DNA of 38,645 nt from Lachnospiraceae bacterium AC3007 (GCA_000621405.1 JHYK01000027.1:1-38645), one strand, 5' to 3'; positions 1 through 9,012 are shown, counted from the stretch's first letter. Made by a program: numbers and translations. Notes: a model not told the origin generated them from the letters alone.

Positions 1-60
1 GAGTAGCATCAGAACTGATCTACAGATAAAAAGGAAGCCTGCGCCTCCGCCCTTGAATAA

Positions 61-79
61 AAGGCGCTAAAAACGCCTT
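61..79. other. short hairpin near the left edge
   Basis: A 6-bp stem (AAGGCG with CGCCTT) closes a 7-base loop. It is followed by TATG rather than a T-run, so it is a poor terminator. It lies just outside the long hairpin at 83-230. No gene is visible in positions 1-80. Confidence 0.4.
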
Positions 80-82
80 ATG

Positions 83-230
83 ATCCTTGCTCTGCTTAGT
101 TGATATACTATCTGGCGGAGTCAGCCTGTCAACCCCGCAGCCGCTATGCGCTATGCGCAAAGCGGTGCGCGAAGCGCAGGGTTGACAGACTGACTCCACC
201 AGATACAACTTAATCAAGCAGAGCAAGGAT
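83..230. repeat. long imperfect palindrome, element 1
   Basis: The outer arms are complementary over about 50 bases. ATCCTTGCTCTGCTT at 83-97 matches its complement at the right end (to 230). GGCGGAGTCAGCCTGTCAAC on the left matches the complement of the right-hand GTTGACAGACTGACTCCACC, with mostly transition differences. One internal patch of 11-12 bases is unpaired. The apex holds GC-rich mini-hairpins including GCGCGAAGCGC. The short open frame across it (20-226, minus) is a by-product of the palindrome. Folded as RNA or single-stranded DNA it would form a stem-loop of about 148 nt. It could be a MITE-like repeat or a structured RNA; neither is proven. Confidence 0.75.
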
Positions 231-270
231 TATCACCGATATCCATCGGCTATCGATTTACATGAAAGAG

Positions 271-295
271 CTTCCCGTAGCGAAGCGGAGGGAAG
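271..295. other. small hairpin with GCGAAGC core
   Basis: CTTCCC and GGGAAG pair around a loop containing AGCGAAGCGG. The GCGAAGC heptamer is known to form an unusually stable mini-hairpin in single-stranded DNA. The same core recurs in element 1 and in the 72-bp repeats near 16.4 kb. Nothing else was seen between 231 and 376. Confidence 0.4.
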
Positions 296-376
296 GTTTC
301 CTTTTCAAAGGCAGAAATTTGAATTGCTGAATGAATTGCCAACGTTTACTTGACTGACTCTGTGGAAAAAAACGGC

Positions 377-405
377 TTGCAATAACACTATATATGGTAT
401 ATGAT
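377..405 (+). promoter_or_regulatory. predicted promoter of metK
   Basis: The -35 is TTGCAA (377-382) and the -10 is TATGAT (400-405), separated by exactly 17 bases. Transcription would begin near 412, about 35 bases upstream of the riboswitch closing stem. The -35 matches consensus at 4 of 6 positions and the -10 at 5 of 6. Confidence 0.55.
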
Positions 406-445
406 TCTACTGTTACTGCAGTTGATCAAAACTTCATACATTACG

Positions 446-566
446 TTCTTCTTATTAAGAGTGGTGGAGATGCAAAGGATCTGTGAAGCCACGGCAACCC
501 CTGACGTCGGATTTGGTTTTGGATGGAAGGTGCCAACCTTGAGCGAGTGATCGAACAATGAGAGGA
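446..566 (+). promoter_or_regulatory. SAM-I (S-box) riboswitch upstream of metK
   Basis: The stretch carries S-box landmarks in order: the CTTATTAAGAGTGGTGGAGA start, then GAAGCCACGGCAACC, then AAGGTGCCAACC, then the 3' strand of P1. P1 pairs 446-455 with about 557-566 over ten base pairs including G-U pairs. In this family S-adenosylmethionine binding stabilises P1 and allows termination, so metK is shut off when SAM is plentiful. AGAGG (561-565) in the 3' P1 strand can instead pair with CCTCT (590-594) of the downstream terminator, giving a simple antiterminator. The class is recognised by sequence; the ligand is inferred. Confidence 0.93.
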
Positions 567-584
567 TTTGATTATACTGATCGG

Positions 585-610
585 GTCCGCCTCTGGCGGA
601 CGTTTTAGTT
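585..610 (+). terminator. riboswitch-controlled intrinsic terminator
   Basis: A perfect 7-bp GC-rich stem (GTCCGCC 585-591, loop TCT, GGCGGAC 595-601) is followed by GTTTTAGTTTT. Its 5' arm overlaps the bases that can pair with the 3' strand of riboswitch P1, so the two structures exclude each other. Confidence 0.85.
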
Positions 611-631
611 TTAAAGAAAGGAAGGGACAAA

Positions 632-1813
632 ATGGAAAAAAGACTATTCACATCAGAGTCAGTTACCGAAGGACATCCCGATAAGGTCTGCGATGCGATA
701 TCCGATGCGATCCTCGATGCCTGCATGGAAGCTGACCCCATGAGCCGTGTCGCCTGCGAGACGGCATGCTGCACAGGCTTCGTACTGGTGACGGGTGAGA
801 TCACCACCGACGCATTTATCGACATCCAGAAGATAGCAAGAGACACGATCAACGAGATCGGATACACAAAGTCGGAGTACGGATTTGACGGCAACACATG
901 CGCCGTGCTCGTAGCTATCGATGAGCAGTCCTCGGATATCGCCATGGGTGTGGACAAGGCTCTGGAAGCAAGAAAGGGAAGCTACGAGGACGACCTCGAC
1001 ACAGGAGCCGGAGACCAGGGCATGATGTTCGGGTATGCTACAAATGAGACCGAGGAGCTCATGCCTTATCCTATCTCTCTTGCTCACAAGCTCTGCAGAC
1101 AGCTGACCAAGGTGAGGAAGGACGGCACCCTGAAGTACCTCCGTCCCGACGGCAAGACTCAGGTGTCAGTAGAGTACGGTGAAGACGGCAAGCCCGTGCG
1201 CCTTGAGGCTGTAGTGCTTTCCACACAGCATGATGATGACGTGACTCAGGAGCAGATACATGAGGATATAAAGAAGTACGTCTTTGATCCCATACTGCCG
1301 AAGGATCTCCTGGATGACAATACAAAATATTTCATCAATCCCACGGGACGTTTCGTCATAGGCGGACCTCACGGTGATGCAGGTCTTACCGGAAGGAAGA
1401 TCATAGTCGATACCTACGGCGGATATGCGCGTCACGGCGGCGGTGCATTCTCCGGAAAGGACTGCACAAAGGTCGACCGTTCGGCTGCTTATGCCGCAAG
1501 GTATGTCGCAAAGAATATCGTGGCATCGGGCATCGCTGAAAAATGCGAGATCCAGCTGTCATATGCCATCGGAGTCGCTGAGCCGACTTCCGTCATGGTA
1601 GATACCTTCGGCACCGGTAAGATATCCGATGAGAAGCTTGTGGAGATAGTCAGGGAGAACTTTGACTTAAGGCCTGCCGGCATCATCAAGATGCTGGATC
1701 TTCGCCGTCCCATCTACAAGCAGACTTCCGCATACGGACATTTCGGAAGAGATGATCTGGATCTTCCCTGGGAGAAGGTCGATAAGGCGGATGTACTGAA
1801 GAAGTATCTCTGA
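632..1813 (+). CDS. metK: S-adenosylmethionine synthetase
   Basis: This enzyme condenses ATP and methionine to S-adenosylmethionine in the cytoplasm. The 393-residue protein has the normal family length. Visible signatures are GHPDKVCD near residues 15-22, [16 protein letters not shown] around 126-141 and [16 protein letters not shown] around 270-285, the metal and phosphate-binding motifs of MetK. The start is supported by an AAGGAAGGG ribosome site upstream of the ATG. The SAM riboswitch and terminator directly upstream imply feedback control by its product. It is monocistronic, ending at a terminator shared with the convergent dnaE. Confidence 0.98.
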   Translation: MEKRLFTSESVTEGHPDKVCDAISDAILDACMEADPMSRVACETACCTGFVLVTGEITTDAFIDIQKIARDTINEIGYTKSEYGFDGNTCAVLVAIDEQSSDIAMGVDKALEARKGSYEDDLDTGAGDQGMMFGYATNETEELMPYPISLAHKLCRQLTKVRKDGTLKYLRPDGKTQVSVEYGEDGKPVRLEAVVLSTQHDDDVTQEQIHEDIKKYVFDPILPKDLLDDNTKYFINPTGRFVIGGPHGDAGLTGRKIIVDTYGGYARHGGGAFSGKDCTKVDRSAAYAARYVAKNIVASGIAEKCEIQLSYAIGVAEPTSVMVDTFGTGKISDEKLVEIVRENFDLRPAGIIKMLDLRRPIYKQTSAYGHFGRDDLDLPWEKVDKADVLKKYL

Positions 1814-1822
1814 TAAATTGTA

Positions 1823-1851
1823 AAAATCCCCGCACTATGTGCGGGGATTTT
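1823..1851. terminator. bidirectional terminator between metK and dnaE
   Basis: A perfect 13-bp stem (AAAATCCCCGCAC, loop TAT, GTGCGGGGATTTT) has A- and T-rich flanks on both sides. It can therefore terminate metK on the plus strand and dnaE on the minus strand. Confidence 0.9.
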
Positions 1852-1852
1852 A

Positions 1853-4800
1853 TTATGCGCGGATAAGCGCGACTCTTTCGGGAGTGAAGGTCTCCTTAAG
1901 CAAAGGAAGCGCAGCGGATGCATCTACTTTTACCGTGAGCTTTTTCCGCTTTTTTGAATTCTTAAGATACACTATGACGGAATCCCGCCCTTCTTCAAGC
2001 GAGTTCAGTACGGTCATAAGCGTCTTGTTGCTGTTTTCATAATCATCCATATCTTCAAAGCTTACATAGATCTCCGAGGGCATATCATCAAAGAGAGTGA
2101 TGCTGTTGGCCGCAAGGGTCGCCGCGTCTTCATCTTCCGTGCGCACGCGGCCTGTGATGAAGACTTTCTGATCAGGCTCCAGCAGATCCCTGTATGTCCT
2201 GTACGAATCTGGCCAGACAAATACGCGTACGGATCCCATAAGATCCTCGAGCGTTATAGTGGCGAAGGAGTCGCCCTTTTTTGTCTGGCGGATCGAGATG
2301 TCCGAGATGAGACCTCCTATGGTCTCGGTAGCGCCGTCCCTTACCTTTACCGAGTGTGTATCCTCATCGGGTATGAAATCCAGAGAACTTTTTGTAATAT
2401 GTTTTTTCATGAGCTTCTGATATGATTCCAACGGATGTCCCGAGATGTATATTCCGAGCACTTCTTTTTCGAAAGCAAGACGCACCTCTTCGGGATACTC
2501 TTCAGTCTCCGGAAGAGTAAAGCGGGAAACGGACTCATCATCTCCCATCATGTCAAACAGAGAGAGCTGTCCCGGTATGCCGGTCTTTTTTTCGCTTACT
2601 GACTGGTCGATGAGGGCCGGAGCTGCTATGAGCTTCTGCTTCCTGTTGCCGGGAAGAGAGTCGAGCGCGCCTGCTTTTATAAGGTTTTCGACCGCGCGCC
2701 TGTTGATCTCGCGTCCGACTGTCCTGTCTACAAAATCCTTAAGGTCGCGGAAGGGGCCACCTCTTTCCCTCTCTGCGACAAGTGCGGCTATGACGGGACG
2801 GCCTATGCCCTTTATCGAGGCCATGCCGTATCTTATGCTGTGGTCGCCCGATGCGGTGAAACCTGCAAAGCCTTCGTTGATATCCGGCGGGAGGATCGCT
2901 ATCTTCATCTCCCTGCAGGAGAAGATATACAGAGATACCTTGCCCGGATTATCCATGACGCTTGTCAGGAGCGCTGCCATGAATTCGACGGGATAGTAGT
3001 ATTTCAGCCAGGCCGTCTGCATGGTGACTACGGCATAGCTTGCAGAATGGCTTTTATTGAAGGCATATTTTGCGAAGTCGTTCATGGAATCGTAGATCCT
3101 GTTTGCCGCGCCCTCGTCGATGCCGTTATTCACACAGCCGAGTATGTTCTGTTCGGGATCGCCGTACACGAAAGACTGTCTGTTTTCATCGATGACGTAC
3201 TGCTTTTTCTTGCTCATGGCGCGGCGGATATTATCGGCCTGGCCAAGGGAATATCCTGCAAGCGACTGGAAGATCTGCATGACCTGTTCCTGATATACGA
3301 TACAGCCGTAGGTCGCTTCGAGAATGGGAACCAGCGTCTCAGTCTCGTATGCGATACTGTTCGGATCGCTCTTGCCCGAGATATAGCGCGGGATAAAATC
3401 CATGGGGCCGGGTCTGTAGAGAGCTATGCCTGCTATCACGTCCTCCAGTGACTTCGGGAGGAGCCTCTTCATAAAGGACTGCATGCCCTCGGACTCTATT
3501 TGGAATATCCCCGCAGTCTGTCCGGTGCCGATGTAATCAAGAACCTTTCTGTCGTTCAGATCGATGCTGTCCATATCGATGACAAGACCGGGATGGCGCT
3601 CCATCGCAGATCTTGCGGCATCACTGATGACAGTCAGAGTGCGGAGTCCCAGGAAGTCCATCTTCAGAAGACCGAGCTCTTCCAGTGTGTCTTTTTCAAA
3701 CTGCGTGGTGATCTCTCCTCCGCCCTGCCTCGACATCGGGACATAATTGTCCACGTCCTCGGGGGTGATAAGGATACCTGCGGCATGGATCGTAGTATGA
3801 CGGGGGAGTCCTTCAAGCTTCAGACACATGTCGATGATCTCTTTTACTTCGGGATCTGCTTCATAGAGCGCTCCGAATTCTTTATTCTGCTCGAGCGCCT
3901 TATTAAGTGTGATACCGAGATCGGAAGGTATCATCCGCGCAAGCTGGTCACCTCTTGAATAGGGGAGATCCATGACGCGAACCACGTCTCTTATCACGCC
4001 CTTTGCCTGCAGTGTTCCGAAGGATATGATCTGCACGCATCTGGAGCGGCCGTATTTTGCTATGACATAGTCGATGACCTGCTGTCTGCCCTCGGGTTCG
4101 AAGTCCACGTCTATATCTGGCATGGATACTCTCTCCGGGTTGAGGAATCTTTCAAAGAGAAGGCTGTATCTCGAAGGCTCAAGAGTCGTGATATCAAGGC
4201 AGTAGGAGAGTATCGCTCCCGCAGCGGAGCCACGGCCGGGACCGACCGGAATGCCGTGGGATTTGGCATAGTTGATGTAGTCCCACACGATGAGGAAATA
4301 ATCGACGTAGCCCATCTTTTTTATAACGGAGAGTTCGTAATCCAGACGCTCCTTCAATGTGCCGTCATCGGACGGATATTTCCTCTCAAAGCCATCGTAT
4401 GCGAGATGACACAGATAATCCCAGGAGGAATCAAATTCCATGGGAATATCGTAGTGCGGAAGCTTGAGGTTATGAAACTCTATCTCTACATTACATCTGT
4501 CTGCTATCCTTGCGGTGTTTTCAAGTGCCTCCGGAACATGAGAAAAGAGGGAAGCCATCTCTTCCTCGCTCTTCACATAGTACTGTCCGCCTTCATAGCG
4601 CATGCGGTCTTCGTCATCGAGCTTCTTGCCGGTCTGGATGCAGAGCAGGATATCATGTGCCTTTGCATCATCGGGATACGTGTAGTGACAGTCATTTGTG
4701 GCGATAAGAGGGATGTCCAGCTTCTGCGACAGCTTGATAAGGCCCTGATTCACCAGGGTCTGCGCACCGTCCATGTGGTCCTGAAGCTCGAGAAAATAAT

Positions 4801-5308
4801 TGCCTTTTCCGAAGATGTCCTGATATTCGAGCGCTGCCTGCTCGGCTTTTTCGAACTGCCTCATGTCAAGGAGACGCGCAACCTCTCCGGCAAGACAGGC
4901 CGATGTACAGATGAGACCTTCGTGGTATCTGCGCAGAGTCTCCTTGTCGACGCGGGGCTTGTAGTAATAGCCTTCGGTGAAGCCTGTGGATACGAGCTTC
5001 ATGAGGTTGTGATAGCCGGTGTCGTTTTCGGCAAGGAGGATAAGATGGTAGTATCTGTCGTCTCCGTGGGACGCTTCCTTATCGAAGCGGGATCCCGGCG
5101 CTACATAGACTTCGCAGCCGATCACCGGCTTGATCCCCTGGGCAAGGCACTCTTTATAGAAATTGATGACACCGTACATAACGCCGTGATCGGTGATCGC
5201 GGCGGCAGTCATGCCAAGGTCCTTTACTCTCGAGACGTATTCTTTTATCTTGTTTGACCCGTCGAGGAGGCTGTACTCCGTGTGGGTGTGAAGGTGAACA
5301 AAAGCCAT
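1853..5308 (-). CDS. dnaE: DNA polymerase III alpha subunit (DnaE type)
   Basis: Replicative C-family polymerase of about 1,151 residues. It begins with a PHP domain (HLHTHTEYSLLDG at residues 5-17). The palm carries GPGRGSAAGAIL and the catalytic PDIDVDFE (P397, aspartates 398, 400 and 402). A tandem helix-hairpin-helix region follows, then the internal clamp-binding motif QLSLF near residue 914, and an OB-fold from about 985. I start it at the ATG at 5308 because family members begin with a short sequence of the form M-x-F-V-H-L-H. Upstream in-frame ATGs at 5356 and 5326 lack ribosome sites and would add a non-conserved extension. No good SD precedes 5308 either; a TATAAT box lies six bases upstream. 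Confidence 0.96.
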   Translation of the reverse strand: MAFVHLHTHTEYSLLDGSNKIKEYVSRVKDLGMTAAAITDHGVMYGVINFYKECLAQGIKPVIGCEVYVAPGSRFDKEASHGDDRYYHLILLAENDTGYHNLMKLVSTGFTEGYYYKPRVDKETLRRYHEGLICTSACLAGEVARLLDMRQFEKAEQAALEYQDIFGKGNYFLELQDHMDGAQTLVNQGLIKLSQKLDIPLIATNDCHYTYPDDAKAHDILLCIQTGKKLDDEDRMRYEGGQYYVKSEEEMASLFSHVPEALENTARIADRCNVEIEFHNLKLPHYDIPMEFDSSWDYLCHLAYDGFERKYPSDDGTLKERLDYELSVIKKMGYVDYFLIVWDYINYAKSHGIPVGPGRGSAAGAILSYCLDITTLEPSRYSLLFERFLNPERVSMPDIDVDFEPEGRQQVIDYVIAKYGRSRCVQIISFGTLQAKGVIRDVVRVMDLPYSRGDQLARMIPSDLGITLNKALEQNKEFGALYEADPEVKEIIDMCLKLEGLPRHTTIHAAGILITPEDVDNYVPMSRQGGGEITTQFEKDTLEELGLLKMDFLGLRTLTVISDAARSAMERHPGLVIDMDSIDLNDRKVLDYIGTGQTAGIFQIESEGMQSFMKRLLPKSLEDVIAGIALYRPGPMDFIPRYISGKSDPNSIAYETETLVPILEATYGCIVYQEQVMQIFQSLAGYSLGQADNIRRAMSKKKQYVIDENRQSFVYGDPEQNILGCVNNGIDEGAANRIYDSMNDFAKYAFNKSHSASYAVVTMQTAWLKYYYPVEFMAALLTSVMDNPGKVSLYIFSCREMKIAILPPDINEGFAGFTASGDHSIRYGMASIKGIGRPVIAALVAERERGGPFRDLKDFVDRTVGREINRRAVENLIKAGALDSLPGNRKQKLIAAPALIDQSVSEKKTGIPGQLSLFDMMGDDESVSRFTLPETEEYPEEVRLAFEKEVLGIYISGHPLESYQKLMKKHITKSSLDFIPDEDTHSVKVRDGATETIGGLISDISIRQTKKGDSFATITLEDLMGSVRVFVWPDSYRTYRDLLEPDQKVFITGRVRTEDEDAATLAANSITLFDDMPSEIYVSFEDMDDYENSNKTLMTVLNSLEEGRDSVIVYLKNSKKRKKLTVKVDASAALPLLKETFTPERVALIRA

Positions 5309-5314
5309 GGGGAT

Positions 5315-5343
5315 ATTATACCTCATTCGGGGAAGTGTGTGGA
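5315..5343 (-). promoter_or_regulatory. predicted promoter placing the dnaE transcript start on its ATG
   Basis: On the minus strand the -35 is TCCACA (5343-5338), then 17 bases, then a perfect TATAAT (5320-5315). The A of the dnaE ATG is the seventh base after the -10, the usual transcription start. GAGG lies 12-13 bases from the ATG, too far for a good SD. This suggests a leaderless or near-leaderless mRNA. Confidence 0.45.
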
Positions 5344-5416
5344 CTTTTCTACGCATAATTCTTATAATGATAATGCTTTAAATTAATCATGATTATTTAC
5401 GTTATTTACGGTCTTC

Positions 5417-5617
5417 GGATAAATGTTTGTTTTTCCGCGCTATGAACTCACTAAGTTCAGCGTTCGCCTGATGACAAATTTTCGCTCGCACCTGTTCTGC
5501 GCGCCATACACAATGATCAGTGAAGTCATTGAGCGCAGCCATGCGTCTCGCGAAAATTATCAGTCTCCGCTTCACTAAGTGATTCATGCCTAATGCTCCC
5601 TAAACAAACATTTATCC
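5417..5617. repeat. long imperfect palindrome, element 2
   Basis: The terminal 16 bases are a perfect inverted repeat (GGATAAATGTTTGTTT at 5417-5432 and its complement at 5602-5617). Complementarity continues inward: CACTAAGTTCAGCG pairs imperfectly with the complement of CGCTTCACTAAGTG, and AAATTTTCGC pairs with GCGAAAATT. The apex is CAATGA...TCATTG near 5511-5531. The whole 201-bp block can fold as one long stem. It shares architecture with elements 1 and 3 but not their terminal sequences. The open frame inside it (5402-5587, minus) is probably a by-product. Confidence 0.75.
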
Positions 5618-5725
5618 ATCAGCCCGTCCAGCATTGTTGCGTGACTTCGGTTGCTTTCAGTGCTTTATAAAATGGACAGCAGGAGCATTTAAGTCTTGTC
5701 GATACAGTACAGGCGGGACCCGCAG

Positions 5726-5902
5726 GATATATGATGTCGACCGAGCAATAAGCCGGTGTTTCTTAACGAGACAAAGTCTTATAGATTTCGCAACTGCGCT
5801 GGCCGTGCTGCTTTTTAGCACGGAACAGTGCGGAGCGAAATCTTGTCTATAAGACTGCAGGCGAGTTTAGAAACATCCGAGCGCGAGGTGATATCATATA
5901 TC
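5726..5902. repeat. long imperfect palindrome, element 3
   Basis: Arms start with GATATATGAT (5726) and end with its complement at 5902. Paired blocks inside include GTTTCTTAA with TTTAGAAAC, AGTCTTATAGA with TCTATAAGACT and ATTTCGC with GCGAAAT. The apex stem is CCGTGCT/AGCACGG (5803-5809, 5817-5823) with loop GCTTTTT. It spans 177 bp in the dnaE-DUF853 divergent region. No T-tract follows, so it is not a plain terminator. A MITE-like remnant or structured RNA are the main readings. Confidence 0.75.
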
Positions 5903-5974
5903 TGAGGGGACCGCGTAAACATAATCCACATTTTTTATAGAATCGAAACAAGGTATAAGACAGGGGGTATCAGT

Positions 5975-7588
5975 ATGTACGCAGATGACAGGATCCGTAT
6001 AGGAATGAAGGAGAACGGCGAGAATGTATATATCGAGCCGTCGATGTGCTGCAGGCACGGACTTATAGCAGGGGCCACGGGATCCGGCAAGACGATCACA
6101 TTAAAGGTCCTCGCGGAGTCGTTTTCCGATATGGGAGTGCCGGTGTTCCTTGCGGATGTCAAGGGTGATCTTGCGGGCATGTGCATGCCGGGGCAGGAGA
6201 CGGATGACATGAAGGAGAGGATAGAAAGGTTTTCGCTGACTGAAGCGGGCTTTGACTTTCACGGATATCCGTCGGTCTTCTGGGATATATACGGAAAGAA
6301 GGGCATACCGCTTCGCACTACGATATCCGAGATGGGACCGGATCTTCTGGCTACGGTGCTGGGACTCAATGATCTGCAGACAGCGCTCCTTAACATCGTA
6401 TATAAGATCGCCGATGATCAGGGACTGCTGCTCGTCGATACAAAAGACCTTAAGGCTATGCTGAATTATGTGTCCGATAATAATAAGAAATTCGAAGATG
6501 ATTACGGCAAGATCGCTCCCGTCTCGATAGCCGCCATCGTGCGCGAGGTCGTGGCACTTGAGATGAAGGGCGCAGAGCAGTTTTTCGGAGAGACAGCCAT
6601 CAATATCAGAGATTTCTTCTCGACCGGACCTGAGGGCAGGGGAGTGATCAATATCCTTGATTCATCATCCCTTATCAATGATCCGACTCTGTATTCAATG
6701 TTCATGATGTATCTTCTGTCCGAACTTTTTGAGACTCTGCCCGAGGTAGGTGATCAGGCTAAGCCGAAGTTCGTATTCTTCTTTGACGAGGCACATCTGC
6801 TCTTCAACGGAGCATCAAAGGATCTCCTTACCAAGATAGAGCAGGTTGTCAAACTGATCCGCTCAAAGGGTGTCGGAGTGTACTTTGCGACACAGAATCC
6901 TTCGGATATACCGGACGGCGTGATGAACCAGCTCGGCAATAAGATCGAGCATGCACTCCATGCCTATACTCCTGCCGAGCAGAAGAAGGTCAGGGCAGCG
7001 GCCGAGGGACTCAGGGAGAATCCGGAATTCAACACGTATGAGACGCTGATGTCGCTTGGCACGGGAGAAGCCGTGGTCTCATTCCTCGCTCCCGACGGAG
7101 TGCCGTCACTTGCGCAGAAGGTTGCCATCCTTCCGCCGCAGAGCCAGATGGGTGAGATAACCGAGTCGGTAAGGGATTCGGAGATAAAGAGTTCTCTTCT
7201 TTACAGCAAATATGCCCAAAGCTATGATCCTGATTCTGCTTATGAATTCCTCAAGAGGAAGGGCGTGGAAGAAGAGGAGGCAAAGGAAGCCGCAAGGATC
7301 GCGGAGGCAGAGCAGAAGGAAGCGCTCAAGGCGCAGCAGGCTGCTGAGAAGGAAGAGCAGCGCGCATTGCAAAAGGCGGAGCGTGAAGAGCAAAGGGCAA
7401 AGGAGAAGGGCGGCCGGGCCATGAAGAGCGCGGCAAAGTCTGTCGGGAATTCTGTCGCAGGCACGGTCGGACGCGAAGTCGGAAAGTCAGTGGGATCCTC
7501 TTTCGGCAAGTTCGGCAAGACCCTTGGCGGCAATATGGGCGCGAGCATAGGAAGGGGCATCATAGGGACTCTCTTCGGAGGCAGATGA
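5975..7588 (+). CDS. HerA-like / DUF853 family ATPase
   Basis: A 537-residue P-loop ATPase of the DUF853 (YjgR-like) group related to HerA and FtsK motors. Walker A is GATGSGKT at residues 33-40. FFFDEAH near 270 is Walker B, followed by a sensor-like FATQNPSDIP stretch. From about residue 425 there is a charged, glutamate- and alanine-rich coiled coil, then a Gly/Ser-rich tail of about 60 residues. The exact cellular role of this group is not established; nucleic-acid or membrane-linked motor functions are suggested by its relatives. The start has an AGGGGGT ribosome site seven bases upstream. No operon partner is evident. Confidence 0.85.
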   Translation: MYADDRIRIGMKENGENVYIEPSMCCRHGLIAGATGSGKTITLKVLAESFSDMGVPVFLADVKGDLAGMCMPGQETDDMKERIERFSLTEAGFDFHGYPSVFWDIYGKKGIPLRTTISEMGPDLLATVLGLNDLQTALLNIVYKIADDQGLLLVDTKDLKAMLNYVSDNNKKFEDDYGKIAPVSIAAIVREVVALEMKGAEQFFGETAINIRDFFSTGPEGRGVINILDSSSLINDPTLYSMFMMYLLSELFETLPEVGDQAKPKFVFFFDEAHLLFNGASKDLLTKIEQVVKLIRSKGVGVYFATQNPSDIPDGVMNQLGNKIEHALHAYTPAEQKKVRAAAEGLRENPEFNTYETLMSLGTGEAVVSFLAPDGVPSLAQKVAILPPQSQMGEITESVRDSEIKSSLLYSKYAQSYDPDSAYEFLKRKGVEEEEAKEAARIAEAEQKEALKAQQAAEKEEQRALQKAEREEQRAKEKGGRAMKSAAKSVGNSVAGTVGREVGKSVGSSFGKFGKTLGGNMGASIGRGIIGTLFGGR

Positions 7589-7694
7589 GGTCAGCTTTGT
7601 TTTGAAGCACTATGCTTCTGTGATATAATCATAGAACACGTATTTTCTGAAACATGAACAGATCATGGGGCAAAGACCCCGCATGGAGGAAGCT

Positions 7695-8315
7695 ATGGAA
7701 AATGAGAAGATGCTGGTAAACAGCGACAATATTGTGCTGAATGACACTATGTCCAAGATCGATGAAGACATCAAGCGTCTTGGGCTTGCCAGAAAGGACG
7801 GACTGCATCTGAGGCTGCTCGCGGAGGAGACTCTGGGCATGCTGAAACTCATGGCAGGCAGTTACACAGCGCTTTTATGGATAGAAAAGACCGGCAGCGA
7901 AGCCAGTGTCCATCTTACAGCCAAGCTTTCGGATATAGACCTGGATGCTAAGAAAGATCTGCTCTCTGTCTCTTCCACCGGTAAGAATACCGCGGCGAAG
8001 GGACTCATGGGAAAGATCAGGGACGTCTTTGAGAACAGCGTTCTGAACGCGGATAACGTGATGCAGCTCGAGCAGCAGTACGGGATGGGCTTTTATGATC
8101 CTTCCATGGCAGGAAGCCTCTACAACGGATACTCCACGGCATGGTCTCTCGGACAGTTCAAGAATTCTCTTGAAGAGGCAGGGCAGCCGATCGAAGAAGA
8201 GGAAGCAGATATCTTTGAAAAGTCCATAGTCGGAAACATCGCCAAAGATGTCGCTGTAGGTATCAAGAAGGATAAGGTCGAGATGATAATGCTCATGGAC
8301 CTTAAGGGGGAATGA
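7695..8315 (+). CDS. hypothetical protein, possible GHKL ATPase fold
   Basis: About 206 residues, cytoplasmic, with no membrane segment. The stretch LRLLAEETLGMLKLM resembles the N-box helix of GHKL ATPases such as anti-sigma kinases and histidine kinases. A later STGKNTAAKGLMGKIRDVFE stretch could be the ATP-lid and G-box region, but no textbook G-box is visible, so this is tentative. I choose the ATG at 7695 because GGAGGA lies four to five bases upstream; the ATGs at 7665 and 7683 lack ribosome sites. It lies 36 bp upstream of deoC, so it could be cotranscribed with the sugar genes, but nothing links its function to them. Confidence 0.7.
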   Translation: MENEKMLVNSDNIVLNDTMSKIDEDIKRLGLARKDGLHLRLLAEETLGMLKLMAGSYTALLWIEKTGSEASVHLTAKLSDIDLDAKKDLLSVSSTGKNTAAKGLMGKIRDVFENSVLNADNVMQLEQQYGMGFYDPSMAGSLYNGYSTAWSLGQFKNSLEEAGQPIEEEEADIFEKSIVGNIAKDVAVGIKKDKVEMIMLMDLKGE

Positions 8316-8351
8316 TAAGACTTTTATCCCGGAGAAAGGGGAGTACAGATA

Positions 8352-9011
8352 ATGGATATCAATGAGATCCTCGCAAAATGCGATCATACGCTCTTAAAGC
8401 AGGAGAGCACATGGGAAGACATAAAGGTCATACTGGATGACGCGAAGAGATATCATACCGCATCGGTGTGCATACCGCCCTGCTTTATAAAAAGAGCAAA
8501 AGAATATACCCGTGATGATGTGAAGCTCTGCACGGTCATAGGATTCCCTAACGGAAGTCATACTACCGAGAGCAAGGTATTTGAGACAAAGGATGCCATC
8601 GCAAACGGAGCTGATGAGGTCGATATGGTGATCAATATCGGCGAGCTCAAGGCCGGTAACGACGACTATGTCCTGGATGAGATACGCGCGATCAGGGAAG
8701 CATCAAAGGGAAAGATACTCAAGGTCATAATAGAGACCTGCCTTCTCACGGATGACGAGAAGATCAGGATGTGCGACATCGTCACGAAGTCGGGCGCTGA
8801 TTATATCAAGACCTCGACCGGCTTTTCCACGGGCGGAGCGACATTCGACGATATCAGGCTTTTCGCAGAGCATGTGGGAGATAACGTTAAGATCAAGGCA
8901 TCCGGCGGGATATCCAGTATTGAGGATGCAGAGAAGTTCGTGGAGCTCGGAGCCTCAAGACTCGGAACGAGCCGTATAGTCAAGATCGTCAAAGAGAAAG
9001 GACTTGCATGA
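8352..9011 (+). CDS. deoC: deoxyribose-phosphate aldolase
   Basis: Cleaves 2-deoxyribose 5-phosphate to glyceraldehyde 3-phosphate and acetaldehyde in deoxynucleoside catabolism. The 219-residue length is typical. The Schiff-base lysine is K153 in GADYIKTSTGF, and DEVDMVINIG is the conserved strand carrying another active-site aspartate. IKASGGI near the C terminus is the phosphate-site motif. An AAAGGGGAG ribosome site precedes the ATG. The stop nearly abuts the start of malQ, so the two are probably translated from one mRNA. Confidence 0.96.
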   Translation: MDINEILAKCDHTLLKQESTWEDIKVILDDAKRYHTASVCIPPCFIKRAKEYTRDDVKLCTVIGFPNGSHTTESKVFETKDAIANGADEVDMVINIGELKAGNDDYVLDEIRAIREASKGKILKVIIETCLLTDDEKIRMCDIVTKSGADYIKTSTGFSTGGATFDDIRLFAEHVGDNVKIKASGGISSIEDAEKFVELGASRLGTSRIVKIVKEKGLA

Positions 9012-9012
9012 C

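Noticed and set aside
4256-5257. 333-codon open frame on the plus strand
   Set aside because: It lies wholly antisense to dnaE, whose conserved motifs occupy the other strand. It has no recognisable domain.
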